From positions 186,001-250,000 of the forward strand of contig DXEM01000031.1 in the NCBI GenBank assembly GCA_019114985.1: 64,000 nt of DNA, in the 5' to 3' direction. The stretch is from Candidatus Anaerostipes excrementavium. GTDB taxonomy: Bacteria > Bacillota > Clostridia > Lachnospirales > Lachnospiraceae. The position numbers were made by a program, and so were the translations under genes. The notes below the pieces were generated by a model. The model was not told the DNA's origin, searched no databases, and saw only the letters and a list, made by a program, of their open reading frames with translations. Shown one piece after another: positions 35,558 through 43,321 of this stretch (the first letter of the stretch is position 1; the number at the start of each line of letters is the position of its first letter).

Positions 35558-36382
35558 ATGGGATTATCAACAGTACAGATTATATTATTGGTTATTTTCG
35601 GATGTATCGCCGGTATGGGAAGTGTTCTGGATTCCTTCCAGACCCATCGCCCGCTGATCGCTTGTACGATCGTTGGAATCATCTTAGGTGATATGAAAAC
35701 AGGAATTTTATTAGGAGGAACGTTGGAGATGATCGCTCTTGGATGGATGAACATCGGAGCTGCTCAGTCCCCGGACTCAGCGCTTGCCAGCATTATTTCC
35801 ACAATCCTGGTGATTGTCGGACAGCAGTCTATCTCAGCGGGAATTGCCATCGCCCTTCCGGTGGCGGTAGCCGGACAGGTATTAACCGTATTTGCGAGAA
35901 CGGTAACCATCTTCTTTCAGCATGCGGCGGACCGTTATGCAGAAGAAGCAAATTTCCGCATGATCGACGTTTGTCATGTGACTGCCTTAGTCATCCAGGC
36001 GCTTCGTGTGGCGATTCCAACATTTTTGGTCGCAGCAGTTGTAAGTCCAAGCGGCGTACAGACACTGTTAAACAGTATTCCGGATGTGATTACCGGCGGA
36101 TTGACTGTTGCAGGCGGAATGATCGTTGTCGTTGGTTATGCTATGGTGCTGAATATGATGGGAGCTCAGTATCTGATGCCGTTTTTCTTCCTTGGATTTG
36201 TCATTGCGGCGTTCACAGAGTTTAACTTGGTTGCCTTTGGTATTATGGGTGCGGTGTTTGCCATTATCTATGTACAGCTGAATCCGAAATTTGCGGCAGT
36301 GCAGGCAGCACCGGCTGCGGCAGTATCCGGGAGCCTGGATGCAGATGACGATTTAGACGATGAATTGGACGATGAACTGTAA
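35558..36382 (+). CDS. PTS mannose/sorbose-family EIIC
   Basis: Membrane permease component forming the sugar pathway with EIID. The 274 residues hold many hydrophobic helices; the TLEMIALGWMNIGAAQSPDSALASI segment is the conserved EII-Sor core. The C-terminus carries a long acidic tail ending DDELDDEL, echoing the tail on EIIA. AGGAGGATTTAAGAA precedes the ATG. Confidence 0.93.
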   Translation: MGLSTVQIILLVIFGCIAGMGSVLDSFQTHRPLIACTIVGIILGDMKTGILLGGTLEMIALGWMNIGAAQSPDSALASIISTILVIVGQQSISAGIAIALPVAVAGQVLTVFARTVTIFFQHAADRYAEEANFRMIDVCHVTALVIQALRVAIPTFLVAAVVSPSGVQTLLNSIPDVITGGLTVAGGMIVVVGYAMVLNMMGAQYLMPFFFLGFVIAAFTEFNLVAFGIMGAVFAIIYVQLNPKFAAVQAAPAAAVSGSLDADDDLDDELDDEL

Positions 36383-36399
36383 TAAGGGAGGAAAATATC

Positions 36400-37221
36400 A
36401 TGAGTGAAAAGAAATTAACGAAAAAAGATCGAATCAACATGTTTTTAAGAACAAATTTGCAGCAGGCATCGTTTAACTATGAACGTATGCATGCTCTGGG
36501 AATGGCATTTGATATGGCGCCGGCCATCAAAAGGCTGTATAATACAAAAGAAGAAAGAGTTGCAGCGTTAAAGAGGCACTTGACATTTTTTAATGTAACA
36601 CCGGGAGCAGTTGGACCGGTTCTTGGAGTTACGGCGGCGTTAGAGGAAGCGAAAGCAAATGGAGCGGACATCGACGAGGGAACGATCGGAAGTATCAAAG
36701 TCGGTTTAATGGGACCGTTTTGCGGGGTCGGAGATCCGATTTTCTGGGGAACACTTCGTCCGATCACAGCGGCAATCGGAGCATCTTTGGCATTGACAGG
36801 AAGCCTGCTCGGTCCGGTATTGTTCTTCTTCGCATTTAATCTTGTACGTCTTGCAGCGCTGTATTTCGGATTGGAATTTGGCTACAAGAAAGGTCTGGAT
36901 TTTGTAAAACATTTAGCAGGAAATATGATCCAGAAGGTAACAGAAGGAGCTTCTATTCTTGGTCTGTTCGTTATGGGAGCGCTTGTATCAAAATGGACGA
37001 CCATCAATGTTCCGCTGGTTGTTTCAAAAGTAACGATCAATGGAGAGACGACGATCACAACCGTACAGGACATTTTGGATCAGCTTCTTCCGGGCCTTTT
37101 GGCATTGATTTTAACATTGGCCGTATCAAAATTGTTAAAGAAAAACATGAGTCCGATCATGATCATTTTTATTCTTTTCATTGTAGGAATCGTTGGATAC
37201 GGTTTAGGAATTTTAGGATAA
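36400..37221 (+). CDS. PTS mannose/sorbose-family EIID
   Basis: Second membrane subunit of the mannose-class permease, unique to this PTS family. Recognisable are QASFNYERMHALGMAF, the GVGDPIFWGTLRPI segment near residue 108 and hydrophobic C-terminal helices. The 273 residues are typical. Lies 17 bp after EIIC with AAGGGAGGAAAAT. Confidence 0.94.
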   Translation: MSEKKLTKKDRINMFLRTNLQQASFNYERMHALGMAFDMAPAIKRLYNTKEERVAALKRHLTFFNVTPGAVGPVLGVTAALEEAKANGADIDEGTIGSIKVGLMGPFCGVGDPIFWGTLRPITAAIGASLALTGSLLGPVLFFFAFNLVRLAALYFGLEFGYKKGLDFVKHLAGNMIQKVTEGASILGLFVMGALVSKWTTINVPLVVSKVTINGETTITTVQDILDQLLPGLLALILTLAVSKLLKKNMSPIMIIFILFIVGIVGYGLGILG

Positions 37222-37237
37222 TCAGGAGGATGGGCGT

Positions 37238-38494
37238 ATGAAGACGAAGGCAGTAAGATTGTACGGAGAGATGGATCTAAGGCTGGAAGAATTCGAACTG
37301 CCTGAAATGCAGGAAGATGAGATTCTGGCTGAGGTAGTGACAGACAGCCTGTGCATGTCTAGTTTTAAAGCCATTACACAGGCACAGCGGCATAAAAAAG
37401 TACCAAATGATATTGAGGAACACCCAATCATCTTAGGTCACGAGTTCTGCGGAAAGATTTTAAAAGTAGGGAAAAAATGGAAGGATCAGTATCAGGAGGG
37501 TGATAAATTTGTGATCCAGCCAAATATCGGAGATGTGAAAGGCTGGGCGCCGGGATACTCGTTCCGCTATATGGGAGGAGATGCGACGAAAATTATTTTC
37601 ACAAATCAGGTCATGGAAAACGGATCGCTGTTAAAATATCAGGGAGACACATTTTTTGAAGGCTCTGTGGTAGAACCTCTTTCCTGTGTTGTAGGAGCAT
37701 TCAATGCCCAATATCATATGAAGCGCATGTATTACTATGAACATGTCATGGGAATACGGGAAGGGGGCGCAATGGCACTCCTAGGCGCTACCGGTCCCAT
37801 GGGATTTCTGGCAATCGATTTTGCCATCCACGGACCGAAAAAACCGTCTCTTCTTGTTGTGACGGGCCGAACCCAGTCAAAGATTGATCTGGCAAAAAAA
37901 CTTTATACGGAAGAAGAGGCAAAGAAGAACGGAGTCACACTGATTTATGTCAATACAAGTGAAATGGATGATGTCAATGCAGAGCTTCGTAAATATGCGG
38001 ACAAAGGATATGACGATGTGTTTATCTTCGCTCCAAATCAGGAAATGGTTTCCTATGGAGTGAAAATGCTGGCTTATGACGGATGCCTGAATTTCTTTTC
38101 AGGACCGGCGGATAAGGAATTCAGTGCAAATGTGAATTTCTATGATATTCATTATAATTCCACCCATTTTATAGGAACCAGCGGCGGTAATACAGAAGAT
38201 ATGAAGCAATCCATTGAATTGATTGAGAAAAAGACGGTAAATGCCGCAAAGATCGTGACCCATGTACTCGGACTTGATGAGGCTGCAAAGACGACAAAAG
38301 AGCTGCCGCAGATTGGCGGAGGCAAGAAAATTGTCTATACCCATCACAAATTTCCGCTGACGCAAGTTGACAAAGTCGATGAAATAAGCGAAAATAAGTT
38401 TATTGAAGGATTAAAGCCGATTCTTAAAAGGCACGGATACTTATGGAGCGGTGAAGCGGAAAGGTATTTCATGGAGAATGCTCCTAAGATCTGA
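37238..38494 (+). CDS. sorE: L-sorbose-1-phosphate reductase (SorE-like zinc-type dehydrogenase)
   Basis: Medium-chain dehydrogenase that, by family, reduces L-sorbose 1-phosphate to D-glucitol (sorbitol) 6-phosphate. A GroES-like domain with GHEFCGKILKVG near residue 68 is followed by a Rossmann domain with LLGATGPMGFLAID near residue 180. The 418 residues and the PTS-sorE association match the sorbose operons of Klebsiella and Lactobacillus. TCAGGAGGATGGGCGT precedes the ATG. The stop overlaps the region before the regulator start. Confidence 0.85.
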   Translation: MKTKAVRLYGEMDLRLEEFELPEMQEDEILAEVVTDSLCMSSFKAITQAQRHKKVPNDIEEHPIILGHEFCGKILKVGKKWKDQYQEGDKFVIQPNIGDVKGWAPGYSFRYMGGDATKIIFTNQVMENGSLLKYQGDTFFEGSVVEPLSCVVGAFNAQYHMKRMYYYEHVMGIREGGAMALLGATGPMGFLAIDFAIHGPKKPSLLVVTGRTQSKIDLAKKLYTEEEAKKNGVTLIYVNTSEMDDVNAELRKYADKGYDDVFIFAPNQEMVSYGVKMLAYDGCLNFFSGPADKEFSANVNFYDIHYNSTHFIGTSGGNTEDMKQSIELIEKKTVNAAKIVTHVLGLDEAAKTTKELPQIGGGKKIVYTHHKFPLTQVDKVDEISENKFIEGLKPILKRHGYLWSGEAERYFMENAPKI

Positions 38495-38508
38495 TGGAAA
38501 GGGGCATT

Positions 38509-39357
38509 ATGAGCAGCGAAATATCAGTCAGAGATCAAATATTTTCAACTTATGATAGTTTATATGATGCAGAGAAGAAAGTAGCAGATTACTTGATCAG
38601 TCATCCGGCGAAAGCCATAGAGATGTCCGTATCGGAACTGGCGCAGCATTGTGAAGCAAGCCAGGCTACGATTGTAAGATTTTGTAAGAAGATTGGGTGC
38701 AAAGGCTTCCACCAATTGAAGATCAAGATGGCGGGAGAGCAAAGACAGCACGAAGAACAGGAGATCTCCAGTGAGATCAATCTGGATCGGATGGAACAGT
38801 CGATAAACAATATCCTTGGAAGCAAGGTAGAAGAGTTGAAGGCAACCTTCCACAATTTCGATCCGGTTCAATTAAGGGAGATCATTGATCATATCCTTCA
38901 GGCGGATTTAATTGAATTTGCAGCGATGGGAAATACGATTCCGATTGCTTTGGATGGAACGTATAAGTTTAATCAGTTGGGATTAAAAGCAGTCAGTTCC
39001 ACGATTTGGGAAAGCCAGGAGGCATTTTCAAGGATCCTGGGGAAGAAAGATATTTTATTTGCCATTTCTGCGTCCGGCGCTTCCAAGCGCTTAATGCAGA
39101 TGGTCGAGATTGCCAGAGAGAATGGGGCGAAGACAGTCGCAATTACTAATCAGGCGAAATCCCCTTTGGCAGAAGCATGTGATTATGTGCTTTTAACGGC
39201 AACGAGGGAACATATCTTTCACGATCAGGTCAGTTTTACGCGAATGGCGGCAATGGCGGTGATCGATACCTTGTTCTTATTCCTATTTTCGACAAAATGG
39301 GACTCTTTTCAGAATGTGGCGAAGCACGAGCAATCTGTTGCGGAAGAGAAATTATGA
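38509..39357 (+). CDS. MurR/RpiR-family transcriptional regulator
   Basis: N-terminal helix-turn-helix (about residues 20-65, MSVSELAQHCEASQATIVRFCKK divided by the family pattern) and a C-terminal SIS sugar-phosphate-binding domain (about 110-260, with FAISASGASKR). RpiR proteins respond to phosphorylated sugars. Start ATG 38509 is preceded by GGAAAGGGG; an ATG five codons upstream overlaps the sorE stop. Located in the sorbose operon and the likely local regulator. Characterised sorbose operons recalled from memory use SorC-type regulators instead. Confidence 0.9.
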   Translation: MSSEISVRDQIFSTYDSLYDAEKKVADYLISHPAKAIEMSVSELAQHCEASQATIVRFCKKIGCKGFHQLKIKMAGEQRQHEEQEISSEINLDRMEQSINNILGSKVEELKATFHNFDPVQLREIIDHILQADLIEFAAMGNTIPIALDGTYKFNQLGLKAVSSTIWESQEAFSRILGKKDILFAISASGASKRLMQMVEIARENGAKTVAITNQAKSPLAEACDYVLLTATREHIFHDQVSFTRMAAMAVIDTLFLFLFSTKWDSFQNVAKHEQSVAEEKL

Positions 39358-39365
39358 TATTTCGG

Positions 39366-39400
39366 TTGGGAGGCATCATGGATGCCTCCCTTTTTTATTC
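39366..39400 (+). terminator. Terminator after the RpiR gene
   Basis: GGGAGGCATC-ATG-GATGCCTCCC followed by TTTTTTATT, a strong intrinsic terminator that separates the PTS genes from the downstream dehydrogenase. Confidence 0.9.
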
Positions 39401-39567
39401 GATAGAAAGTTTTTTGAACTTCCAATCGAATAAAAAACCTTCGGGCGGATGCACACGCTGCAATAAGGTACATTACCGCTTTGCGGTATTGCAGCGGCGC
39501 GCAAAGTGTTCAAGCCTCGGAGGATTGAGAACAGGGGAGTCTGTGAAGGCTTGTCCACTTTGTTCTA
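39391..39567. repeat. Multi-palindrome intergenic element inside the sorbose locus
   Basis: Three palindromes follow the terminator: TTTTTTATTCGAT/ATCGAATAAAAAA (39391-39437), GCTGCAATA/TATTGCAGC enclosing ACCGC/GCGGT (about 39457-39495), and a long bulged stem of AAAGTG-CAAGCCT with AGGCTTG-CACTTT (about 39502-39562). No gene fits. The T6-to-A6 palindrome followed by GC-rich stems repeats the plan of the element near 30539, though the bases differ. Confidence 0.6.
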
Positions 39568-39627
39568 CAAAAATAATAGGCAATATCACGAAGAGATATT
39601 TTTGGATAGATATAGGAGAATCGAGTT

Positions 39628-40443
39628 ATGAAAGATCAATGGTTAGATTTAGATGGTAAAACTGTGATTGTAACAGGAGGAGCATCCGGGATTGGAAAGG
39701 CAGTCGCACAGGAATTTTTAGATGTTGGAGCGAATGTGGCGATTTCCGATATGGCGCCGGAAGCGCCGCAGATGGAAGCCGAAGAAGAAAGATATTTTTA
39801 TGTTCGTACAGACGTAACAAAAGCTTCTGAGGTTGAGCAGATGGTCGAGGATGTGAAAAAGAGATTTGGGACAGTTGATGTACTGGTAAACAATGCAGGA
39901 ATCAACATTCCGAGACTTTTGGTAGATTCTAAGGAACCAAAGGGAAAATATGAGCTTAGTGAGGCCGTATGGGATAAGGTATGTGATGTGAATTTAAAAG
40001 GCGTCTTTTTCTGTGCCCAGGCAGTTGCCCGGATTTTGACAGAAAAGGGAGAAGGAGTCATTATCAATATGTCATCTGAGAGCGGATTGGAAGGCTCTGA
40101 GGGACAGAGTGTTTATGCCGCAACGAAGAATGCAGTGAATTCTTTGACTCGGTCATGGGCAAAAGAATTGGGCAAACAAGGAATTAGAGTTGTTGGCGTG
40201 GCGCCGGGGATTATGGAAGCGACCGGACTTCGAACGATCGAATATGAATCTGCTTTAGCTTATACGAGAGGAATCACCGTGGATGATCTAAGAGCGGGTT
40301 ATTCGAAAACTTCTACGACTCCACTGGGACGATCCGGAAAATTAAGGGAAGTTGCCGACCTTTGTGTTTATTTGGCAAGTAAAAGAGCTTCCTACATCCA
40401 TGGAGTTACCGTCAATGTAGCAGGAGGAAAAACAAGAGGGTAG
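39628..40443 (+). CDS. Sorbitol-6-phosphate dehydrogenase (SDR family, SorD/SorF-like)
   Basis: Short-chain dehydrogenase that by family oxidises D-sorbitol 6-phosphate to fructose 6-phosphate with NAD. The cofactor motif TGGASGIG is near residue 16, NNAGI near 90 and the catalytic YAATK near 165. The N-terminal WLDLDGKTVIVTGGASGIGKAV is very like SorD of sorbose operons. It completes the route from sorbose 1-phosphate to glycolysis. AGGAGAATCGAGTT precedes the ATG. Separated from the other sor genes by a terminator and a palindromic element. Confidence 0.85.
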   Translation: MKDQWLDLDGKTVIVTGGASGIGKAVAQEFLDVGANVAISDMAPEAPQMEAEEERYFYVRTDVTKASEVEQMVEDVKKRFGTVDVLVNNAGINIPRLLVDSKEPKGKYELSEAVWDKVCDVNLKGVFFCAQAVARILTEKGEGVIINMSSESGLEGSEGQSVYAATKNAVNSLTRSWAKELGKQGIRVVGVAPGIMEATGLRTIEYESALAYTRGITVDDLRAGYSKTSTTPLGRSGKLREVADLCVYLASKRASYIHGVTVNVAGGKTRG

Positions 40444-40479
40444 AAGGCTTTTACAAATCTTTGATAAAGGAGGATGTCT

Positions 40480-41298
40480 ATGAATTTGCAGAGCACGTTT
40501 TTGATGAACAATGGAAATCGGATTCCGGTGATGGCTATGGGAAGCTGGGACAGCCGGGGAGATGAGGGGTATCAATCTTGTCTGGAAGCATTGAAAGCAG
40601 GGTACCGTCATTTGGATACGGCAAGCTATTATCAAAATGAGGCGCAGGTCGGTGCGGCTGTCAGGGACAGCAAAATTCCAAGAGAAGAGATTTTTGTCAC
40701 AAGCAAAATCTGGTACACGGATATGGTGGAAGGAAAACAGGAAGCAGCCTTTGAAAAAACATTGAAAGAATTGGGGCTTGACTATGTGGATCTGTATCTG
40801 CTTCATTGGCCGATCAATGATGTGGCAGGATCTTGGAAAATACTCGAAACATATTATGAGCAAGGGTTGATCAAGAACATCGGCGTCAGCAATTTTCAAC
40901 AGAGACATCTTGAAAAAATTGCATTGACGGCAAATATAGCTCCGGCGGTGGATCAGATAGAGATTTGTCCGTTTCTGGTACAAAAAGAGACGGTGCAGTA
41001 CTGTCAGGATCAAGGGATTGTCGTAGAAGCATGGGGACCTCTCGGAAAAGGGAAACAGCTTGGGGAACCGGAGATCGTAGAATTGGCAGAGAAGTATGGG
41101 AAGACACCGGCACAGATTATTTTGCGCTGGCATCTGCAGCGAGGAATTGTAAGTCTTCCAAAATCTGTCCATAAAGAACGCATCATTGCCAATGGAGATA
41201 TTTTCGACTTTCAGCTGTCCAAAGAAGATATGGAAATCATGTATACAATGGATAGAAGAGCAGAAACCGGCAGAGGATACCCGGCAGAATATAAGTAA
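40480..41298 (+). CDS. Aldo/keto reductase (diketogluconate reductase-like)
   Basis: NADPH-dependent (beta/alpha)8 reductase. The catalytic tetrad is visible: Asp and Tyr in HLDTASYY, Lys in TSKIWY and His in LLHWP. C-terminal LPKSVHKERI binds cofactor phosphate. The 272 residues are typical. ATG 40480 is preceded by AAAGGAGG; an ATG two codons upstream lies within the ribosome site. It follows the sorbitol-6-phosphate dehydrogenase gene by 36 bp and likely acts on a related polyol or keto sugar; the substrate is not predictable. Confidence 0.85.
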   Translation: MNLQSTFLMNNGNRIPVMAMGSWDSRGDEGYQSCLEALKAGYRHLDTASYYQNEAQVGAAVRDSKIPREEIFVTSKIWYTDMVEGKQEAAFEKTLKELGLDYVDLYLLHWPINDVAGSWKILETYYEQGLIKNIGVSNFQQRHLEKIALTANIAPAVDQIEICPFLVQKETVQYCQDQGIVVEAWGPLGKGKQLGEPEIVELAEKYGKTPAQIILRWHLQRGIVSLPKSVHKERIIANGDIFDFQLSKEDMEIMYTMDRRAETGRGYPAEYK

Positions 41299-41305
41299 AA
41301 AAATA

Positions 41306-41356
41306 AGACAGACCGCAGAAGATCTGACAAAAATCAGAGACACTGCGGTCTGTTTA
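41306..41356. terminator. Terminator between the reductase and the converging DUF6120-like gene
   Basis: ACAGACCGCAG (41308) pairs with CTGCGGTCTGT (41343), with an inner TCTGA/TCAGA pair. The T-run is short, so efficiency is uncertain. It may serve both directions. Confidence 0.7.
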
Positions 41357-41418
41357 AGATTTAAGATAATTTACCGGATTTACTGCATGAAAGAGTGACA
41401 GAATATTGTTTTATAAAC

Positions 41419-41823
41419 TTACTCCTCATTTCCTGGTCCTTCATATTCTATAATGATTTCTTCTTTGGTGATATGTGCGTTTTTGGCCGATAAATAGTCT
41501 TTATATATTAAGACAGCATAAAAACCGAGAAAGATTAAAAAACAAAAGGCAACAACAAAGATGATACGTTTTATGAATGTATTCTTTTTTATTTTCCTAC
41601 TAAGATAGTCGACATCTGCCTGATCAATATAAGAATTGACGACTTCCTGAGGCGTCCCGAATTCATTGATTAGATCCCCAGTCGATTGAATCGGATGATC
41701 ATCGGCATAATCCTGAACAGTCTCTTCAAAACCTTTCAGGTATTGACGTTCCTTTTTACCAAAGATCGGAAATAAGGTTTTAATTTGATGAAGATAGATT
41801 TTGGTAAAAGATTTTCTTTTCAT
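41419..41823 (-). CDS. Small membrane protein of the DUF1700/DUF6120 type, PadR-linked
   Basis: The 134-residue protein has a soluble N-terminal part of about 75 residues with the pattern typical of proteins coupled to PadR (KKERQYLKGFEETVQDYADDHP ... LINEFGTPQEVVNSYI split by the linker), one transmembrane helix (about residues 85-107) and an acidic C-terminus. These proteins are usually co-expressed with a PadR regulator and are thought to act as membrane-bound modulators. It follows the PadR gene by 29 bp on the same strand. Name assignment is from memory of the family. Confidence 0.7.
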   Translation of the reverse strand: MKRKSFTKIYLHQIKTLFPIFGKKERQYLKGFEETVQDYADDHPIQSTGDLINEFGTPQEVVNSYIDQADVDYLSRKIKKNTFIKRIIFVVAFCFLIFLGFYAVLIYKDYLSAKNAHITKEEIIIEYEGPGNEE

Positions 41824-41852
41824 AAATATAATCCTGCTCCTCTCCTGTACAT

Positions 41853-42191
41853 TTATTTATCATCAAGGCGGCAAAGAACTGCCTGAACACCTTGGACGAC
41901 TTGTTGATAATTATCACGAATGGTATCTAGATATTGTTTTCCTTCCGGTTCCAGTTTGTAATAAATTCGCGTTCGTTTTTTTCCGACTTTTTTGGAATAT
42001 TCGCTGATATATCCATCATTTTCTAATTTATAAGTAGCAGAATACAAAGTATTTTGCGAAATAGAAAGAAAGCCATCGGATAGCTCTTTGATAGATTTTG
42101 AGATCTGGTATACGTAGCTGTCTTCCTGTTCAAGAAGACATAAGATCAACATCTCTGTAATTCCGGTGATAAAATTGTTACGATTTGCCAT
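41853..42191 (-). CDS. PadR-family transcriptional regulator
   Basis: Winged-helix repressor of 112 residues. The family's start TGITEMLILCLLEQEDSYVYQI, then SISQNTLYSATYKLENDGYI (recognition helix and wing) and the KRTRIYYKLEPEGKQYL wing strand are clear. Co-transcribed with the membrane protein gene downstream and divergent from the gene cluster starting at 42474. The intergenic inverted repeat is the likely operator. Confidence 0.93.
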   Translation of the reverse strand: MANRNNFITGITEMLILCLLEQEDSYVYQISKSIKELSDGFLSISQNTLYSATYKLENDGYISEYSKKVGKKRTRIYYKLEPEGKQYLDTIRDNYQQVVQGVQAVLCRLDDK

Positions 42192-42232
42192 GTTGATCGA
42201 ACCTTTCTATTCCTAATAATTAATTCATACAC

Positions 42233-42261
42233 ATTTTAGCAAATAAAATTCATTCAATCAA
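42233..42261 (-). promoter_or_regulatory. Promoter of padR (minus strand)
   Basis: On the minus strand TTGATT (42256-42261) and TAAAAT (42233-42238) are 17 bases apart. Its -35 lies in the left arm of the inverted repeat. Confidence 0.65.
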
Positions 42262-42288
42262 TGTTTTGTTGTTCAAAATATTGATTGA
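42254..42288. promoter_or_regulatory. Inverted repeat between divergent promoters, candidate PadR operator
   Basis: TCAATCAAT (42254-42262) and its exact reverse complement ATTGATTGA (42280-42288) flank 17 bases. Each arm covers the -35 of one of the two divergent promoters, so one protein bound here could block both. Confidence 0.55.
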
Positions 42289-42313
42289 CAGAAAGTATAA
42301 AAAGATGTAAGAT
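42285..42313 (+). promoter_or_regulatory. Promoter of the small-membrane-protein cluster
   Basis: TTGACA and TAAGAT with 17-base spacing. The following leader of about 150 bases to the first clear ribosome site holds no supported gene. Confidence 0.7.
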
Positions 42314-42473
42314 GAAAGTAAGAATTGACGACGAATGGAAGAAGAGTCTTTAAAAGGTTTGTTATATATTTTGCAATGGTTATAAATTGAGAAAAATAAC
42401 CTTGATAAGGAAGGATGTGATACGGACATATACAAAGAACTATAAATTAACTCTATGGAGGGAGGGAATGGTT

Positions 42474-42830
42474 ATGAAGAAGATAATGATTCTGGCGGGT
42501 CCTGCATTAGCCTATTTGATTTGCTATATCATCTATGGGTTTAGACAGAGCATATTTAGCCAGGCCGATATTCCGGTTACCGTTTTATTTTTATTGGAAT
42601 GTGTCGGGTATTGTGTGATCGGAATGCTGCTCCTGATTGTGTCAGAGGCGATTCGAAAAGAAAGACGAGATCAAGGGACGAAGATATTATGCGGGGTTGA
42701 CATCATTGTTCCTTTGGTAATTTGGATCTTTGGAATCAAAACAGGAAACTTTATCATGATGACCAATGGATTTGTGTTTGTATATTTTGTTTTTCTGGGT
42801 GGGATTTTATATTCTATAATAAAAAGTTGA
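42474..42830 (+). CDS. Predicted four-helix membrane protein, function unknown
   Basis: About 118 residues with four hydrophobic segments (roughly residues 4-22, 32-55, 70-88 and 94-115) and a basic loop (IRKERRDQGTK) after the second. No family was recognised. Two in-frame ATG codons two residues apart share the GGAGGGAGGG ribosome site; the second has better spacing. It is transcribed away from padR and is probably controlled by it. Confidence 0.65.
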   Translation: MKKIMILAGPALAYLICYIIYGFRQSIFSQADIPVTVLFLLECVGYCVIGMLLLIVSEAIRKERRDQGTKILCGVDIIVPLVIWIFGIKTGNFIMMTNGFVFVYFVFLGGILYSIIKS

Positions 42831-42864
42831 ACATATCGGAGAAGTCTGCGGAGGAGGCGAGGAA

Positions 42865-42969
42865 ATGAATGATTTTGGAGCATTGGTTTTTTTGTTGACG
42901 ATGGAAGGACTGAAAATCGGCATTATTATATGGATTGGGAAAAAAATCTGCGATTATATGAAAAGCTGA
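42865..42969 (+). CDS. 34-residue predicted membrane microprotein
   Basis: Short frame with a very strong ribosome site (GGAGGAGGCGAGGAA) directly before ATG. The product begins MNDFGALVFLLTMEGLK, has one hydrophobic helix and ends in a basic KKICDYMKS tail, a plausible single-span membrane peptide. It lies 34 bp after the four-helix protein gene on the same strand. No homologue was recognised; the call rests on the ribosome site, composition and position. Confidence 0.5.
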   Translation: MNDFGALVFLLTMEGLKIGIIIWIGKKICDYMKS

Positions 42970-43010
42970 TTTAAAATAATTTGTATTTTTTATAGATCCT
43001 AAATGTGTAT

Positions 43011-43039
43011 TTGCCAATGAAAAAAAGCCATGCTAAAAC
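43011..43039 (+). promoter_or_regulatory. Possible promoter before the 36-residue microprotein
   Basis: TTGCCA and TAAAAC are 17 bases apart with TGC ahead of the -10 (extended -10). Confidence 0.45.
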
Positions 43040-43072
43040 AAACATATAGTGTAAATTAGGGGGATAAAAGAA

Positions 43073-43183
43073 ATGATCATAAATCAAATCATTTTTTATG
43101 GAAGACCAATTTTCGCGATCTGTCTTTTATATATTTTGTATAAGATATGGAAAGAACTGCACGATATGAATCATAAAAAATAA
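43073..43183 (+). CDS. 36-residue predicted membrane microprotein
   Basis: ATG is preceded by TAGGGGGATAAAAGAA. The product begins MIINQIIFYGRPIFAICLLY, forms a single hydrophobic helix and ends basic and hydrophilic (KELHDMNHKK). An intrinsic terminator starts 9 bases after its stop, as expected for the last gene of a unit. No homologue recognised. Alone the frame could be chance; ribosome site plus terminator support it. Confidence 0.5.
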   Translation: MIINQIIFYGRPIFAICLLYILYKIWKELHDMNHKK

Positions 43184-43191
43184 ATCTGGAG

Positions 43192-43255
43192 AAAAGCCTT
43201 GTCTGGATGAATACTGCTTTAAACAGCAGATAGGATTCCCGACAGGCTTTTTTTG
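43192..43255 (+). terminator. Branched terminator after the microprotein gene
   Basis: AAGCCTTGTC (43195) pairs with GACAGGCTT (43241) with one bulged base and is followed by a T-run; CTGCTTT/AGCAG forms an inner hairpin. Confidence 0.8.
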
Positions 43256-43256
43256 C

Positions 43257-43285
43257 TGGTCAGAGGTGGGAATTCGTTGTATAAT
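43257..43285 (+). promoter_or_regulatory. Promoter before the GutM-like gene and hflX
   Basis: TATAAT (43280-43285) has a partial -35 (TGGTCA) 17 bases upstream. Confidence 0.55.
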
Positions 43286-43321
43286 AACTGTGATCTTGCA
43301 GAAGAAAGGATGGAGAAAAAT

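Noticed and set aside
42335-42385. 16-residue frame in the leader of the PadR-regulated cluster
   Set aside because: No ribosome site and too short to support; could be a leader peptide but nothing shows it.
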